NCBI RefSeq assembly: GCF_025452095.1
Contig: NZ_CP104877.1
Coordinates: 1,240,001 to 1,304,000 of the forward strand
Direction of reading: 5' to 3'
Length of the DNA stretch: 64,000 bases
Source of the DNA: Paenarthrobacter sp. JL.01a
GTDB taxonomy: Bacteria; Actinomycetota; Actinomycetes; Actinomycetales; Micrococcaceae
Made by a program: the position numbers and the translations under genes. The notes below the pieces were generated by a model, which worked only from the letters and a program-made list of their open reading frames with translations, made no database searches and was not told the DNA's origin. Shown piece by piece: positions 33,959 through 43,320 of this stretch. How positions within the stretch are numbered: the stretch's first letter is position 1; each line of letters starts with the position of its first letter.

Positions 33959-34620
33959 TCCGCATCCTCCTGGCCGACGACCAAACCCTCATCAGGGCAG
34001 GCTTTCGTGCGCTCCTGGACGCCGAACCGGACATGGAGGTTGTGGGGGAATCGGGCACCGGGCGCGATGCCGTCCGCCTCGCGAACCGGGACAGGCCCGA
34101 CGTCATCCTCATGGACATCCGGATGCCTGACGAAGACGGCCTGACCGCCACCCGGAGGATCCTCGGCGACCCCGCCCTGGTGGGAACGCGGGTCATCATC
34201 CTCACCACCTTCGAACTGGACGAGTACATTGCCGAGGCCGTCCGAGCGGGCGCGGCAGGGTTCCTGGTCAAGGACACCGAACCGGCGGAACTCATCCGGG
34301 CAGTCCGGGTGGTCCACGACGGCGACGCCCTGCTCTCGCCTTCCGTGACCCGGCGCATCATGGCACAGCTCGCCTCACAGAGCCGCGCCGCAGGGAAGGT
34401 CGTCCCGCTGGACCAGGTCACTGACCGCGAAAGGGAAGTGCTGGCGCTGGTAGGGGAGGGGCTGAACAACGCGGAGATCGCGGAACGGCTTTTCATCACG
34501 CCCCTGACCGCCAAAACCCACGTATCCCGCATCATGACCAAGCTGATGGTCAGGGACCGCTCCCAACTGGTGGTGCTGGCGTACGAGTCCGGGCTGGTGA
34601 AGCCAGGCTGGAGCAGCTGA
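33955..34620 (+). CDS. NarL/LuxR-family response regulator
   Basis: A 221-aa regulator. The receiver domain has the acidic pocket LLADDQ, phospho-acceptor Asp54 in DVILMDIRMP, Thr in ILTTFELDEY and Lys in FLVKDTEP. The C-terminal LuxR helix-turn-helix has LTDRE-like VTDREREVLALVGEGLNNAEIAERLFITPLTAKTHVSRIM. It is the partner of the kinase just upstream. A likely target is the small SHOCT-domain protein gene downstream; this is only positional inference. Confidence 0.93.
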   Translation: MIRILLADDQTLIRAGFRALLDAEPDMEVVGESGTGRDAVRLANRDRPDVILMDIRMPDEDGLTATRRILGDPALVGTRVIILTTFELDEYIAEAVRAGAAGFLVKDTEPAELIRAVRVVHDGDALLSPSVTRRIMAQLASQSRAAGKVVPLDQVTDREREVLALVGEGLNNAEIAERLFITPLTAKTHVSRIMTKLMVRDRSQLVVLAYESGLVKPGWSS

Positions 34621-34759
34621 CCCACTCCCTCCGGAGTAGGCGGGTACCGCAAGGTGACTCCCGACGTCGGACGCCTTTCGGTCCGCTGCTGGACAGACTG
34701 GAACCAGAGCCGAAAGACGGTTCACGCCGCATCCGGCGCAGAGAGTTTGGATCACTGAC

Positions 34760-35080
34760 ATGTTCACAGCACTGACGTCCACCGTTGGGGAAACCACCAC
34801 ACTGGGAAGCTCCCTTGCCCAGCTCCCGGCCGTCGTCGCCGCCCATGGTCCTTGGGGAGACGGTGTCGCGTGGCCGTTCTTCCTGTTGTTTCCGTTGTTT
34901 TGGATCATCGTGATCGGCCTGGTCATCTTCACCGCCCGCAGAACCTGGCGGCGCAACCATCAGTGGGCGGCAACGCAGGGCGCCGAAGGCGTGCTCCGGG
35001 AACGGTACGCCCGCGGGGAGATTGACGAAACCGAGTTCCGGCAGCGCCTGGAGGTACTGCGCTCGCAGCCGTCGTCCTGA
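34760..35080 (+). CDS. Small SHOCT-domain membrane protein
   Basis: A 106-aa protein with one strong hydrophobic helix (about 38-60, WPFFLLFPLFWIIVIGLVIF), a basic loop, and a C-terminal SHOCT motif, VLRERYARGEIDETEFRQRLEVL. SHOCT segments are short oligomerisation or targeting helices at the ends of many bacterial membrane proteins. It follows the two-component pair by 140 bp and may be its regulated output. It ends only 10 bp from the convergent aquaporin gene, with no terminator between. Confidence 0.78.
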   Translation: MFTALTSTVGETTTLGSSLAQLPAVVAAHGPWGDGVAWPFFLLFPLFWIIVIGLVIFTARRTWRRNHQWAATQGAEGVLRERYARGEIDETEFRQRLEVLRSQPSS

Positions 35081-35090
35081 AGGTCCGGAA

Positions 35091-35870
35091 TCAGTTCGTT
35101 GTCCCTTCAAAGACACGACGGTAGAGCGCCGCTGCTGCGACGGCGCCGGCGATGGGAGCGACTATGAAGACCCAAAGCTGCCCGAGCGCCCAGCCATCGC
35201 CGTAGAGGGCCGTTGCGATGGAACGGGCCGGGTTCACTGAAGTGTTGGTCACGGGGATGCTGACCAGATGGATCAGCGTGAGGCTGAGGCCAATGGCAAG
35301 TGCAGCGAACCCTGGCGCAGCACGCCGGTTCGTGACGCCGAGGATGACCAGGACGAAGACCGCCGTCAGCACAAACTCGATGACCAGGGCCGAGACGAGG
35401 CCAAAGCCTCCGGGGGAGTGATCACCGAAACCATTGGAGGCGAAGCCGCTGGCCCGGGCGGAAGTGAAGAAGCCGTTGGGACCCCCTGCCGCGATGGCAG
35501 CCAGCACGCTGGAGGCTGCCGCGCCGCCCACAACCTGGGCCACGATATATGCTGCGATGTCCTTGGCGGGAAACCGCCCGGCAACGGCCAGCCCGATGGT
35601 GACAGCCGGGTTGAAATGTCCACCGGAGACGTGGCCAAACGCGTAGGCGCCTGCAACGACGGTCAGACCGAACGCCAGTGATACGCCGAGAAACCCCACG
35701 CCCAACGCGTTCGCTGTATCCGGGAAGTTCGCTGCGAACAGGGCGGTGCCCACGCCACCAAAGACCAGGACGAAAGTACCAAGGGCCTCGGCTCCCAGCT
35801 TGGAAGTCAACGTCGGGCCAGTGTCACGATCCGTGGGACGCGGGGTGGTTCGGGTATTTCGGCTGGCCAT
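35091..35870 (-). CDS. aqpZ: Aquaporin (AqpZ-like, MIP family)
   Basis: A 259-aa channel with six membrane helices and both NPA boxes: [15 protein letters not shown] and [14 protein letters not shown]. The flanking residues are of the water-selective AqpZ type rather than GlpF. A serine/alanine-rich insert, [21 protein letters not shown], lies in an external loop. I chose the ATG at 35870 because AAGGACGAG precedes it; an upstream extension to 35996 has no SD. Its upstream 180 bp also hold the promoter of the divergent ABC exporter. Confidence 0.92.
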   Translation of the reverse strand: MASRNTRTTPRPTDRDTGPTLTSKLGAEALGTFVLVFGGVGTALFAANFPDTANALGVGFLGVSLAFGLTVVAGAYAFGHVSGGHFNPAVTIGLAVAGRFPAKDIAAYIVAQVVGGAAASSVLAAIAAGGPNGFFTSARASGFASNGFGDHSPGGFGLVSALVIEFVLTAVFVLVILGVTNRRAAPGFAALAIGLSLTLIHLVSIPVTNTSVNPARSIATALYGDGWALGQLWVFIVAPIAGAVAAAALYRRVFEGTTN

Positions 35871-36051
35871 TCTCGTCCTTTCATCGCGGAGGCGATTCGC
35901 TCCATATATGGACGGTCTGCCGGAACGCAGGTTCGTGACGCGGTTCAGCCCATCTTTTCCGGAACACGCGGCGCTCGCGGGGACGACTAAATTCAATAAA
36001 TTTGCGGAATAGATCTTTCACATCTTCTCCGGCGCTACTAGTCTGCTGAGG

Positions 36052-37038
36052 GTGCACAATGAAGCAATCCGCTCTGCCTCGCCGGAATCACCACAAGCCA
36101 GCTTCGACATGAACTCACCTTCAGTCATCAGCGCACGCAACCTCACCAAGACCTACGGTGAGCTCACCGCTGTCGACAACATCTCCTTCGACGTCCCGGC
36201 GGGGGAGTCTTTCGGCCTGCTGGGGCCCAACGGCGCCGGGAAATCGACCACCATGAAAATGATCGGCGGCGTCTCCCAACGCACGTCCGGCTCGCTGAAC
36301 ATCATGGGCCTGGACCCCGAGACGCATGGCCCCGAGGTCCGCGCGCATCTGGGCGTCGTTCCACAGCAGGACAACCTGGACGAAGAGCTCAAGGTCCGCG
36401 AGAACCTCATTGTCTATGGCCGGTACTTCGGGCTGCCCCTGAGCTACCTGCGGCCCAAGGCCGATGAACTCCTGGAATTCGCCCAGCTGACGGACAAAGC
36501 CACCTCAAAGGTTGATGCGCTCTCCGGCGGCATGAAGCGACGGCTCACCATCGCCCGCTCGCTCATCAATGAACCCCGCATCCTGCTCCTGGACGAGCCC
36601 ACCACCGGCCTGGACCCGCAAGCGCGCCACATTCTCTGGGACCGGCTGTTCAGGCTCAAGGAAAGCGGGGTCACGCTCATCCTCACTACGCACTACATGG
36701 ACGAGGCCGAGCAGCTTTGCGACCGGCTCATCGTGGTGGACAAGGGCCGGATCATGGCCGAAGGCTCGCCGGCTGCATTGATCCGCGAGCATTCGTCGCG
36801 CGAAGTACTTGAGCTCAGGTTCGGTTCCGAGCGGAACGCGACCATCGGCGTCGAACTTCAAGGCATCGGCGAGCGTCTCGAGACGCTCCCCGACCGCGTG
36901 CTGATCTACGCGCACGATGGCGAGGCCGCACTGGAGCAGGTCACCGCCCGGGGGCTGCGGCCGCTGACCTCGCTGGTGCGCCGGTCCTCGCTGGAGGACG
37001 TGTTCCTCCGGCTGACGGGCAGGAGCCTCGTTGACTGA
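36052..37038 (+). CDS. ABC-2 exporter ATPase (NodI/DrrA type)
   Basis: A 328-aa ATPase: Walker A GPNGAGKST (about 64-72), VPQQDNLDEELKVRENLIVYGRYFGLP (a NodI/DrrA hallmark), signature LSGGMKRRLTIARSL, Walker B ILLLDEPTTGLDPQ, and a C-terminal accessory domain of about 90 residues. It drives the two permeases encoded next. The start may be GTG 36052 or ATG 36109; neither has a good SD, and the ATG gives a protein beginning just before the ABC domain. Candidate cargo: drugs or glycoconjugates, not determinable. Confidence 0.9.
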   Translation: MHNEAIRSASPESPQASFDMNSPSVISARNLTKTYGELTAVDNISFDVPAGESFGLLGPNGAGKSTTMKMIGGVSQRTSGSLNIMGLDPETHGPEVRAHLGVVPQQDNLDEELKVRENLIVYGRYFGLPLSYLRPKADELLEFAQLTDKATSKVDALSGGMKRRLTIARSLINEPRILLLDEPTTGLDPQARHILWDRLFRLKESGVTLILTTHYMDEAEQLCDRLIVVDKGRIMAEGSPAALIREHSSREVLELRFGSERNATIGVELQGIGERLETLPDRVLIYAHDGEAALEQVTARGLRPLTSLVRRSSLEDVFLRLTGRSLVD

Positions 37039-37885
37039 CAAACCAAGCACGACGGCGGTGCCCCCGTTGCGGGCCCACCCACCTGCCGTCTCGGCGGCCA
37101 GGGCGCGCCGTTGGGGTTCCTTCTTCTACGCCGAGCAAGTCCTCCGGGTCATGCGCAATTACGGCTGGTCCGTGATCCTGTACAGCGTGGGGCAGCCCGT
37201 GGCGTATCTGTTCGCCATGGGAGTTGGCCTGGCCAGTTTGGTGGACGCCAACAGTGTGGCTGCCTTCGGCGGGGTGAGTTACCTGGAGTTCGTGGCGCCG
37301 GCGCTGCTGGTCTCCGCAGCGGTGATGACGGCGTCGGGAGAGTTCTCCTACCCCATTACGGACGGGTTCAAGTGGCGCCGGGTGTTTTACGGGCCGCATG
37401 CCTCGCCATTGACCCCGCGGCAGATCGCCAGCGGGCACATCATGGCCAGCACACTGAGGTTCCTGCTGCAATCGTTGGTCTACTTCGCGGTGGTGGCCAT
37501 GTTTGGTGCGTCACCGAGCCCTTGGGGCTGGGTCTCTGCGCTGGTGGCTACTGTGGCTGCACTGTCCTTTGGGTTGCCGCTGATGGCCTACGCCGCGAGC
37601 ATCACCCAGGACAAAGGGCAATTCGCCTTGGTGCAGCGCTTCATTGTGATGCCGCTGTTCCTGTTCTCGGGGACGTTCTTTCCGCTGGACACTTTGCCGT
37701 TGGCTGTGCGCTGGATCGGGTGGATCTCTCCGGTCTGGCATGGCACCGAGCTGGGCAGGGTGTTTACCTACGGGCTGGACGAGAACCCGTTGCTGACCAT
37801 CACGCATGCGGTATTCCTGGTGGCGGCCGCAGTAGTGGGCTGGGTGCTGGTCCGCCGCCAATTCGTCAAAAGGATGGGTTCATGA
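37031..37885 (+). CDS. ABC-2 type permease, first subunit
   Basis: A 284-aa permease with six hydrophobic segments and the NodJ/DrrB-like features SYLEFVAPALLVSAAVMTASGE, PLFLFSGTFFPLDTLP and WIGWISPVWHGTELGR. The TTG start at 37031 overlaps the ATPase end by 8 bp and its own end overlaps the next permease by 4 bp. Together with the neighbour it likely forms a heterodimeric channel, unusual for NodIJ systems, which use one permease. Confidence 0.85.
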   Translation: MTDKPSTTAVPPLRAHPPAVSAARARRWGSFFYAEQVLRVMRNYGWSVILYSVGQPVAYLFAMGVGLASLVDANSVAAFGGVSYLEFVAPALLVSAAVMTASGEFSYPITDGFKWRRVFYGPHASPLTPRQIASGHIMASTLRFLLQSLVYFAVVAMFGASPSPWGWVSALVATVAALSFGLPLMAYAASITQDKGQFALVQRFIVMPLFLFSGTFFPLDTLPLAVRWIGWISPVWHGTELGRVFTYGLDENPLLTITHAVFLVAAAVVGWVLVRRQFVKRMGS

Positions 37886-38715
37886 GCGTCCTGACAGGCG
37901 GGCACAGCGCCACCGATCTTGCCCGGGAACGGAAGTTTGGTTCCCTGTACTCCCGCAACGCCAGGGCCGTGGTGGGGCGCGGCCTGATGGCGGCAAAATC
38001 GAGCACCTGGTTGGTGCTGGTGTCCGGGTTCTTCGAGCCGGTGCTCTTCCTGCTGGCCATGGGCGTGGGAATGGGCTCGATCGTGGGCACCGTCCAAGGT
38101 CCGGGAGGCGCGGAAATCAGCTACGCCGCCTACATTGCCCCCGCGCTCTTGGCGGTTTCGGCCATGAATGGGGCCATTTACGACTCCACATGGAACGTCT
38201 TCTTCAAGATGAACTTCGCCAAGCTGTACCAAGGGATGCTCTACACCTCGCTGGGCCCGCTGGACGTAGCCATCGGGGAGATCTTCCTGGCGCTGCTGCG
38301 CGGACTGCTGTACGCCACAGGCTTCACGGCGGTCATGGGAGTGATGGGGCTGCTCACCAGTTGGTGGGCCATTCTGGTGATCCCGGCGTCGGTGCTGATC
38401 GCGTTTGGTTTCGCGAGCTTCGGCATGGGCATCACCAGCTTCATGAAGACTTTCCAGCAGATGGACTGGATCAACTTCTTCCTGCTGCCCATGTTCCTGT
38501 TCAGTGCCACTTTCTACCCGCTGAGCGTGTACCCGCAGCCGATCCAGTGGTTCATCCAGGCCATGCCCCTGTGGCACGGAGTGGAGCTTCTGCGGCAGAT
38601 CAGTGTGGGTGTCTTCACGCCCGCGACCGCCATCCACGTGGGCTATTACCTGGTGATGATCGCGTTGGGAATCATGCTCACCACAGGAAGGCTGCGCCGA
38701 CTCTTCCTCAAATGA
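37882..38715 (+). CDS. ABC-2 type permease, second subunit
   Basis: A 277-aa permease paralogous to the previous one: SYAAYIAPALLAVSAMNGAIYDSTWNVFFKM, LPMFLFSATFYPLSVYPQPIQWFIQAMPLWHGVELLR. About six helices. The ATG at 37882 overlaps the preceding stop (ATGA). A much longer frame starting at 37111 is open but overlaps the first permease out of frame and is rejected. Tail-ends 2 bp before the second copy of the 63-bp palindrome. Confidence 0.87.
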   Translation: MSVLTGGHSATDLARERKFGSLYSRNARAVVGRGLMAAKSSTWLVLVSGFFEPVLFLLAMGVGMGSIVGTVQGPGGAEISYAAYIAPALLAVSAMNGAIYDSTWNVFFKMNFAKLYQGMLYTSLGPLDVAIGEIFLALLRGLLYATGFTAVMGVMGLLTSWWAILVIPASVLIAFGFASFGMGITSFMKTFQQMDWINFFLLPMFLFSATFYPLSVYPQPIQWFIQAMPLWHGVELLRQISVGVFTPATAIHVGYYLVMIALGIMLTTGRLRRLFLK

Positions 38716-38717
38716 TG

Positions 38718-38780
38718 GAGTTTTTGTACAGATAACGCTCTTATCAGGGCCTCTTAAGGGCATTAGCTGTACAAAAACTC
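38718..38780. repeat. 63-bp palindromic repeat, GAGTTTTTGTACAG family, copy 2
   Basis: The same length and terminal arms as the copy at 4330-4392: GAGTTTTTGTACAG at 38718 and its complement ending at 38780, with the CTTAAGGG core preserved. Differences are confined to the inner third. It begins 2 bp after the permease stop codon. The right arms of both copies share CATTAGCTGTACAAAAACTC or a one-to-two-base variant. Confidence 0.85.
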
Positions 38781-38840
38781 GCGTGTTCGCCGTCCGTGGA
38801 AGCGTCCGGGGCACCATTGTGCGTTTGAGAGAATGGGGAT

Positions 38841-39407
38841 ATGCAATCTCTCGGTGACCCGCACCCGTCCACGTCTCCCGCCGGCAAAGGCATGTTCAAG
38901 GGCTTCCGCATTGGCGGCCTGGGGATGACTGTCGTCATCATCGCCTTCCTGGTAGCTGTCATCTTCGCGGCCAACCAGAACGACGTCGTCGGTTGGGTCG
39001 TGGCTGTGGTGGCCTTCGGTTGGCTTGCCCTGGCCACCTTCGTGGTCCTGAGTATCCGGCGGGCAGCCCAGCGGGCAGGGGCAAAGCTGACCGAAGCGCA
39101 AAATGCGTTCAACGCAGCAGCCGGCCGCGCGCCGTCGTCGAACATTGCTGACAACGGCGGCACCCGCGTGGTCGCAGAACGGAGCCAGGCGGACGAAGTC
39201 CGGGACCTCAAGCTGGACCACTCCTTCAAGATCGTCCAGGTCCAGGTCCGGGTGGTCGATGAGGAGCGGGCCAAGGGTGCTGCTGCGAACGAGGACACCA
39301 TCAACCGCGCACTGGAAACCATCGCGATTACGGCCACCAACGCCAGGGATATGATCAAGTCTTCCGGCGGCTCCGACGAGCCCGTTGCCGGCACCATCAT
39401 CGACTAG
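38841..39407 (+). CDS. Two-helix membrane protein of unknown function
   Basis: A 188-aa protein with hydrophobic helices at about 26-46 and 50-70, followed by a soluble part with a helical segment (RRAAQRAGAKLTEAQNAFNAAA) and a C-terminal domain rich in charged residues. I do not recognise the family. GGGG lies 5 nt upstream of the ATG at 38841. It ends 10 bp before xthA, so the two may be co-transcribed. Confidence 0.7.
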   Translation: MQSLGDPHPSTSPAGKGMFKGFRIGGLGMTVVIIAFLVAVIFAANQNDVVGWVVAVVAFGWLALATFVVLSIRRAAQRAGAKLTEAQNAFNAAAGRAPSSNIADNGGTRVVAERSQADEVRDLKLDHSFKIVQVQVRVVDEERAKGAAANEDTINRALETIAITATNARDMIKSSGGSDEPVAGTIID

Positions 39408-39417
39408 AGTAGAGCGG

Positions 39418-41363
<1,946 letters not shown>

Positions 41364-41367
41364 GTCC

Positions 41368-42045
41368 ATGTGCGCCGCTGGCCAGCTCAACGTCAAGACC
41401 GACACCCGCAACGGTGTGGGTCCTGACGACTCCCGCCAGCCTGCTGTCGCCGGCGCTGATTGCGGCGCCGGTGACGCCATGTGCGTGGGAGTTATCCTCG
41501 GCTTCCCGCCGGAGATAGCCCGTGAGCTCCAGGAATGGCGGGCTTCCTTCGGGGACCCCATGGCTGAGGTCATTCCTGCCCATATCACGTTGATCACCAC
41601 CACTCCCACCCAGGACTGGGCGGCTACCCGTGAACACGTGAGGGAAGTAGCCCGCAACCAGGAGCCTTTCCACATCACGATCTCCGGCACGGGATCCTTT
41701 CGGCCCGTCTCGCCCGTGGTGTTCGTAAATGTCGAAGAGGGCTTTGAGGAATGCGTGCAATTGCACGAGAAACTCCAGAGCGGTCCCCTCGAACGGACAC
41801 TTCCTTTTCCCTACCATCCGCACGTGACCGTGGCGCACGACGTCGCCCAGGAAAATCTTGATGAGGCCGAAACGGTCCTCAGAGATTACCGAGCCACCTT
41901 CCCTGTGGTTAGCATGGGACTTTACGAGCACGACACCAACGGAATTTGGCAGCTACGGGAAGAGCTCGACTTTGGCGGCGATACTGACGAAGAACAGCAA
42001 GCGGATCCAGGCCGCGGAGGCAGACGCTCCTCCACTGCCAACTGA
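41368..42045 (+). CDS. 2'-5' RNA ligase/2H phosphoesterase family protein
   Basis: A protein of up to 225 aa with the two HxT/S motifs of the 2H superfamily: AHITL (His72) and HVTVAHD (His152). These form the cyclic-phosphodiesterase or ligase pocket for RNA 2',3' ends. The first 37 residues are low-complexity and may not be translated; an ATG at 41479 starting MCVGVILGFP is an alternative. It lies between trpS and the YihY gene and overlaps the latter's start in another frame. The substrate is unknown. Confidence 0.78.
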   Translation: MCAAGQLNVKTDTRNGVGPDDSRQPAVAGADCGAGDAMCVGVILGFPPEIARELQEWRASFGDPMAEVIPAHITLITTTPTQDWAATREHVREVARNQEPFHITISGTGSFRPVSPVVFVNVEEGFEECVQLHEKLQSGPLERTLPFPYHPHVTVAHDVAQENLDEAETVLRDYRATFPVVSMGLYEHDTNGIWQLREELDFGGDTDEEQQADPGRGGRRSSTAN

Positions 42046-43057
42046 ACTGGCGAAACTCAAGCTCGAGCTGCTCCGGAAGCGGCAGGATTGGGGTCATGCC
42101 AAGCGCGCCGGGGAAGGGCCGCTGAAGAAGGCCGGTGCTTTCTTCGCGCTTTTCATGGCGCGGCTGAACACCAACCGGGCCATGCGCTCGTTCCAGCACT
42201 ACACGCGCCAGCATGGGCCCCTGTTGAGTGCCGGCATCGGCTTCAACATGTTCTTCTCCGTAACAGGTCTTCTCACCACGGGCTTCGCCATTGCCGGCAT
42301 CGTCCTGGGCGGGAACCCGGTTCTGGAGGACGCGGTCATTCGAAGCGTTGCCTCCGCAGCGCCCGGACTGCTGCAGGTCAATGGCGGCGAAGGCCTGGTG
42401 GATCCGCAATCGCTGCTCAATCCCTCAGGCTTGGGCTGGACTGCGGTCATCGCTGCTGCCGTCACCATCTTCACCTCCCTCGGCTGGATCGCGAGCGTCA
42501 GGGAAGGCTTGCGGGGCGTCATGAACGAGGGCCCCTTGGTGCGCAACGCCATTGTCCAGAAGCTCATCGACGCCGGCACCCTGTTGCTCCTCGGCGTCAT
42601 CCTCGTGGTCAGTGCCGGTGCCTCCCTGGTCTTTGGAACAGCGGCGGATTGGTTCTTCCAGTTGCTTCACCTTGACGAGAACGTTGCCGCCCCGATCGCC
42701 GCGGTCATCAAAATTGCGGTTCCGCTTTTGCTGAACTGCGCGACGGCGGCAGTGCTGTTCCGCGTCGCCGGTGGCCTTTCGTTGACCCGGCGCGCGTTCC
42801 TTGAAGGAGTAGTGCTGGCAGGTGTAGGAACCACCGTTCTGCAGTTTTTCAGTACTGAACTTCTTGCCCGTTCCGGCAACAACCCCGTTCTGGCGTCGTT
42901 CGCCATCATCATAGGCCTGCTCATCTGGTTCAACCTGGTGAGCCAGGTGTACTTGGTCTCGGCATCGTGGTCGGCTGTTCGTGAGGCGGATATGGAATCG
43001 GGGGAGAACCCGCGGAAGAAGGTCCTCGGTTCGCGTCGTGTAGTGCCGCGTACCTGA
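41972..43057 (+). CDS. YihY/BrkB-family membrane protein
   Basis: About 361 aa. It has six hydrophobic segments and the YihY/BrkB fold signatures RAMRSFQHYTRQHGPLLSAGIGFNMFFS and GVGTTVLQFFSTELLARSGNN. The family was once annotated as RNase BN but is now regarded as membrane proteins, some linked to export or lysis. The TTG at 41972 with GGAAGAG upstream is the likely start, overlapping the 2H phosphoesterase gene by 74 bp. The last codons and stop are duplicated in tandem (43040-43075). Confidence 0.82.
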   Translation: MAAILTKNSKRIQAAEADAPPLPTELAKLKLELLRKRQDWGHAKRAGEGPLKKAGAFFALFMARLNTNRAMRSFQHYTRQHGPLLSAGIGFNMFFSVTGLLTTGFAIAGIVLGGNPVLEDAVIRSVASAAPGLLQVNGGEGLVDPQSLLNPSGLGWTAVIAAAVTIFTSLGWIASVREGLRGVMNEGPLVRNAIVQKLIDAGTLLLLGVILVVSAGASLVFGTAADWFFQLLHLDENVAAPIAAVIKIAVPLLLNCATAAVLFRVAGGLSLTRRAFLEGVVLAGVGTTVLQFFSTELLARSGNNPVLASFAIIIGLLIWFNLVSQVYLVSASWSAVREADMESGENPRKKVLGSRRVVPRT

Positions 43058-43075
43058 GTAGTGCCGCGTACCTGA
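43040..43075 (+). repeat. Perfect 18-bp tandem duplication spanning the YihY stop codon
   Basis: GTAGTGCCGCGTACCTGA occurs at 43040-43057 and again directly at 43058-43075. The first copy supplies the stop codon TGA of the YihY gene. The unit is a multiple of three, so the downstream copy is in frame and also ends in TGA, giving a back-up stop and a latent VVPRT extension. Confidence 0.95.
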
Positions 43076-43090
43076 TCAACTGGAGGCAGA

Positions 43091-43243
43091 ATGAACAATC
43101 AGCTGTGGATTTCCTGCCTCCTGGGTGCTGCCGTGGGGCTGATCGTAGGGCAGTTGATCTTCAACTCACCCTTTTTGGGGATCCTCTTGGGGGTCGGTCT
43201 CGGCGCACTCGTGGGCGCAGCAGTTGGCCCGCGCCGCCGTTAA
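43091..43243 (+). CDS. 50-aa glycine-rich small membrane protein
   Basis: An ATG at 43091 preceded by TGGAGG (5-nt spacing) opens a 50-codon frame ending TAA at 43243. The peptide MNNQLWISCLLGAAVGLIVG begins a hydrophobic hairpin: two helices (about 5-20 and 27-45) rich in GxxxG spacing (ILLGVGLGALVGAAVG) and a terminal basic PRRR. This is the glycine-zipper style of small membrane proteins. It follows the YihY gene by 33 bp. Function unknown, but the SD and the terminator immediately after make it likely real. Confidence 0.65.
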   Translation: MNNQLWISCLLGAAVGLIVGQLIFNSPFLGILLGVGLGALVGAAVGPRRR

Positions 43244-43249
43244 CAAGTG

Positions 43250-43312
43250 CAACGCGGGGTCACTTATGGCCCATGATCCACCCTTGGATGGGCCATGAGT
43301 GACCCCGCGTTG
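43250..43312. terminator. Bidirectional hairpin between small protein and glycosidase genes
   Basis: Two 24-bp arms (43250-43273, 43289-43312) contain CAACGCGGGGTCACT and ATGGCCCA with a single difference (a G-U pair in RNA). It is not of the ACCCAACT type. It separates converging genes. Confidence 0.72.
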
Positions 43313-43320
43313 CTTGGAAA

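Noticed and set aside
37111..38715. 534-aa frame starting inside the first ABC-2 permease
   Set aside because: The first 257 codons are out of frame within a real gene; only the part from 37882 matches a permease, with an ATGA overlap start.
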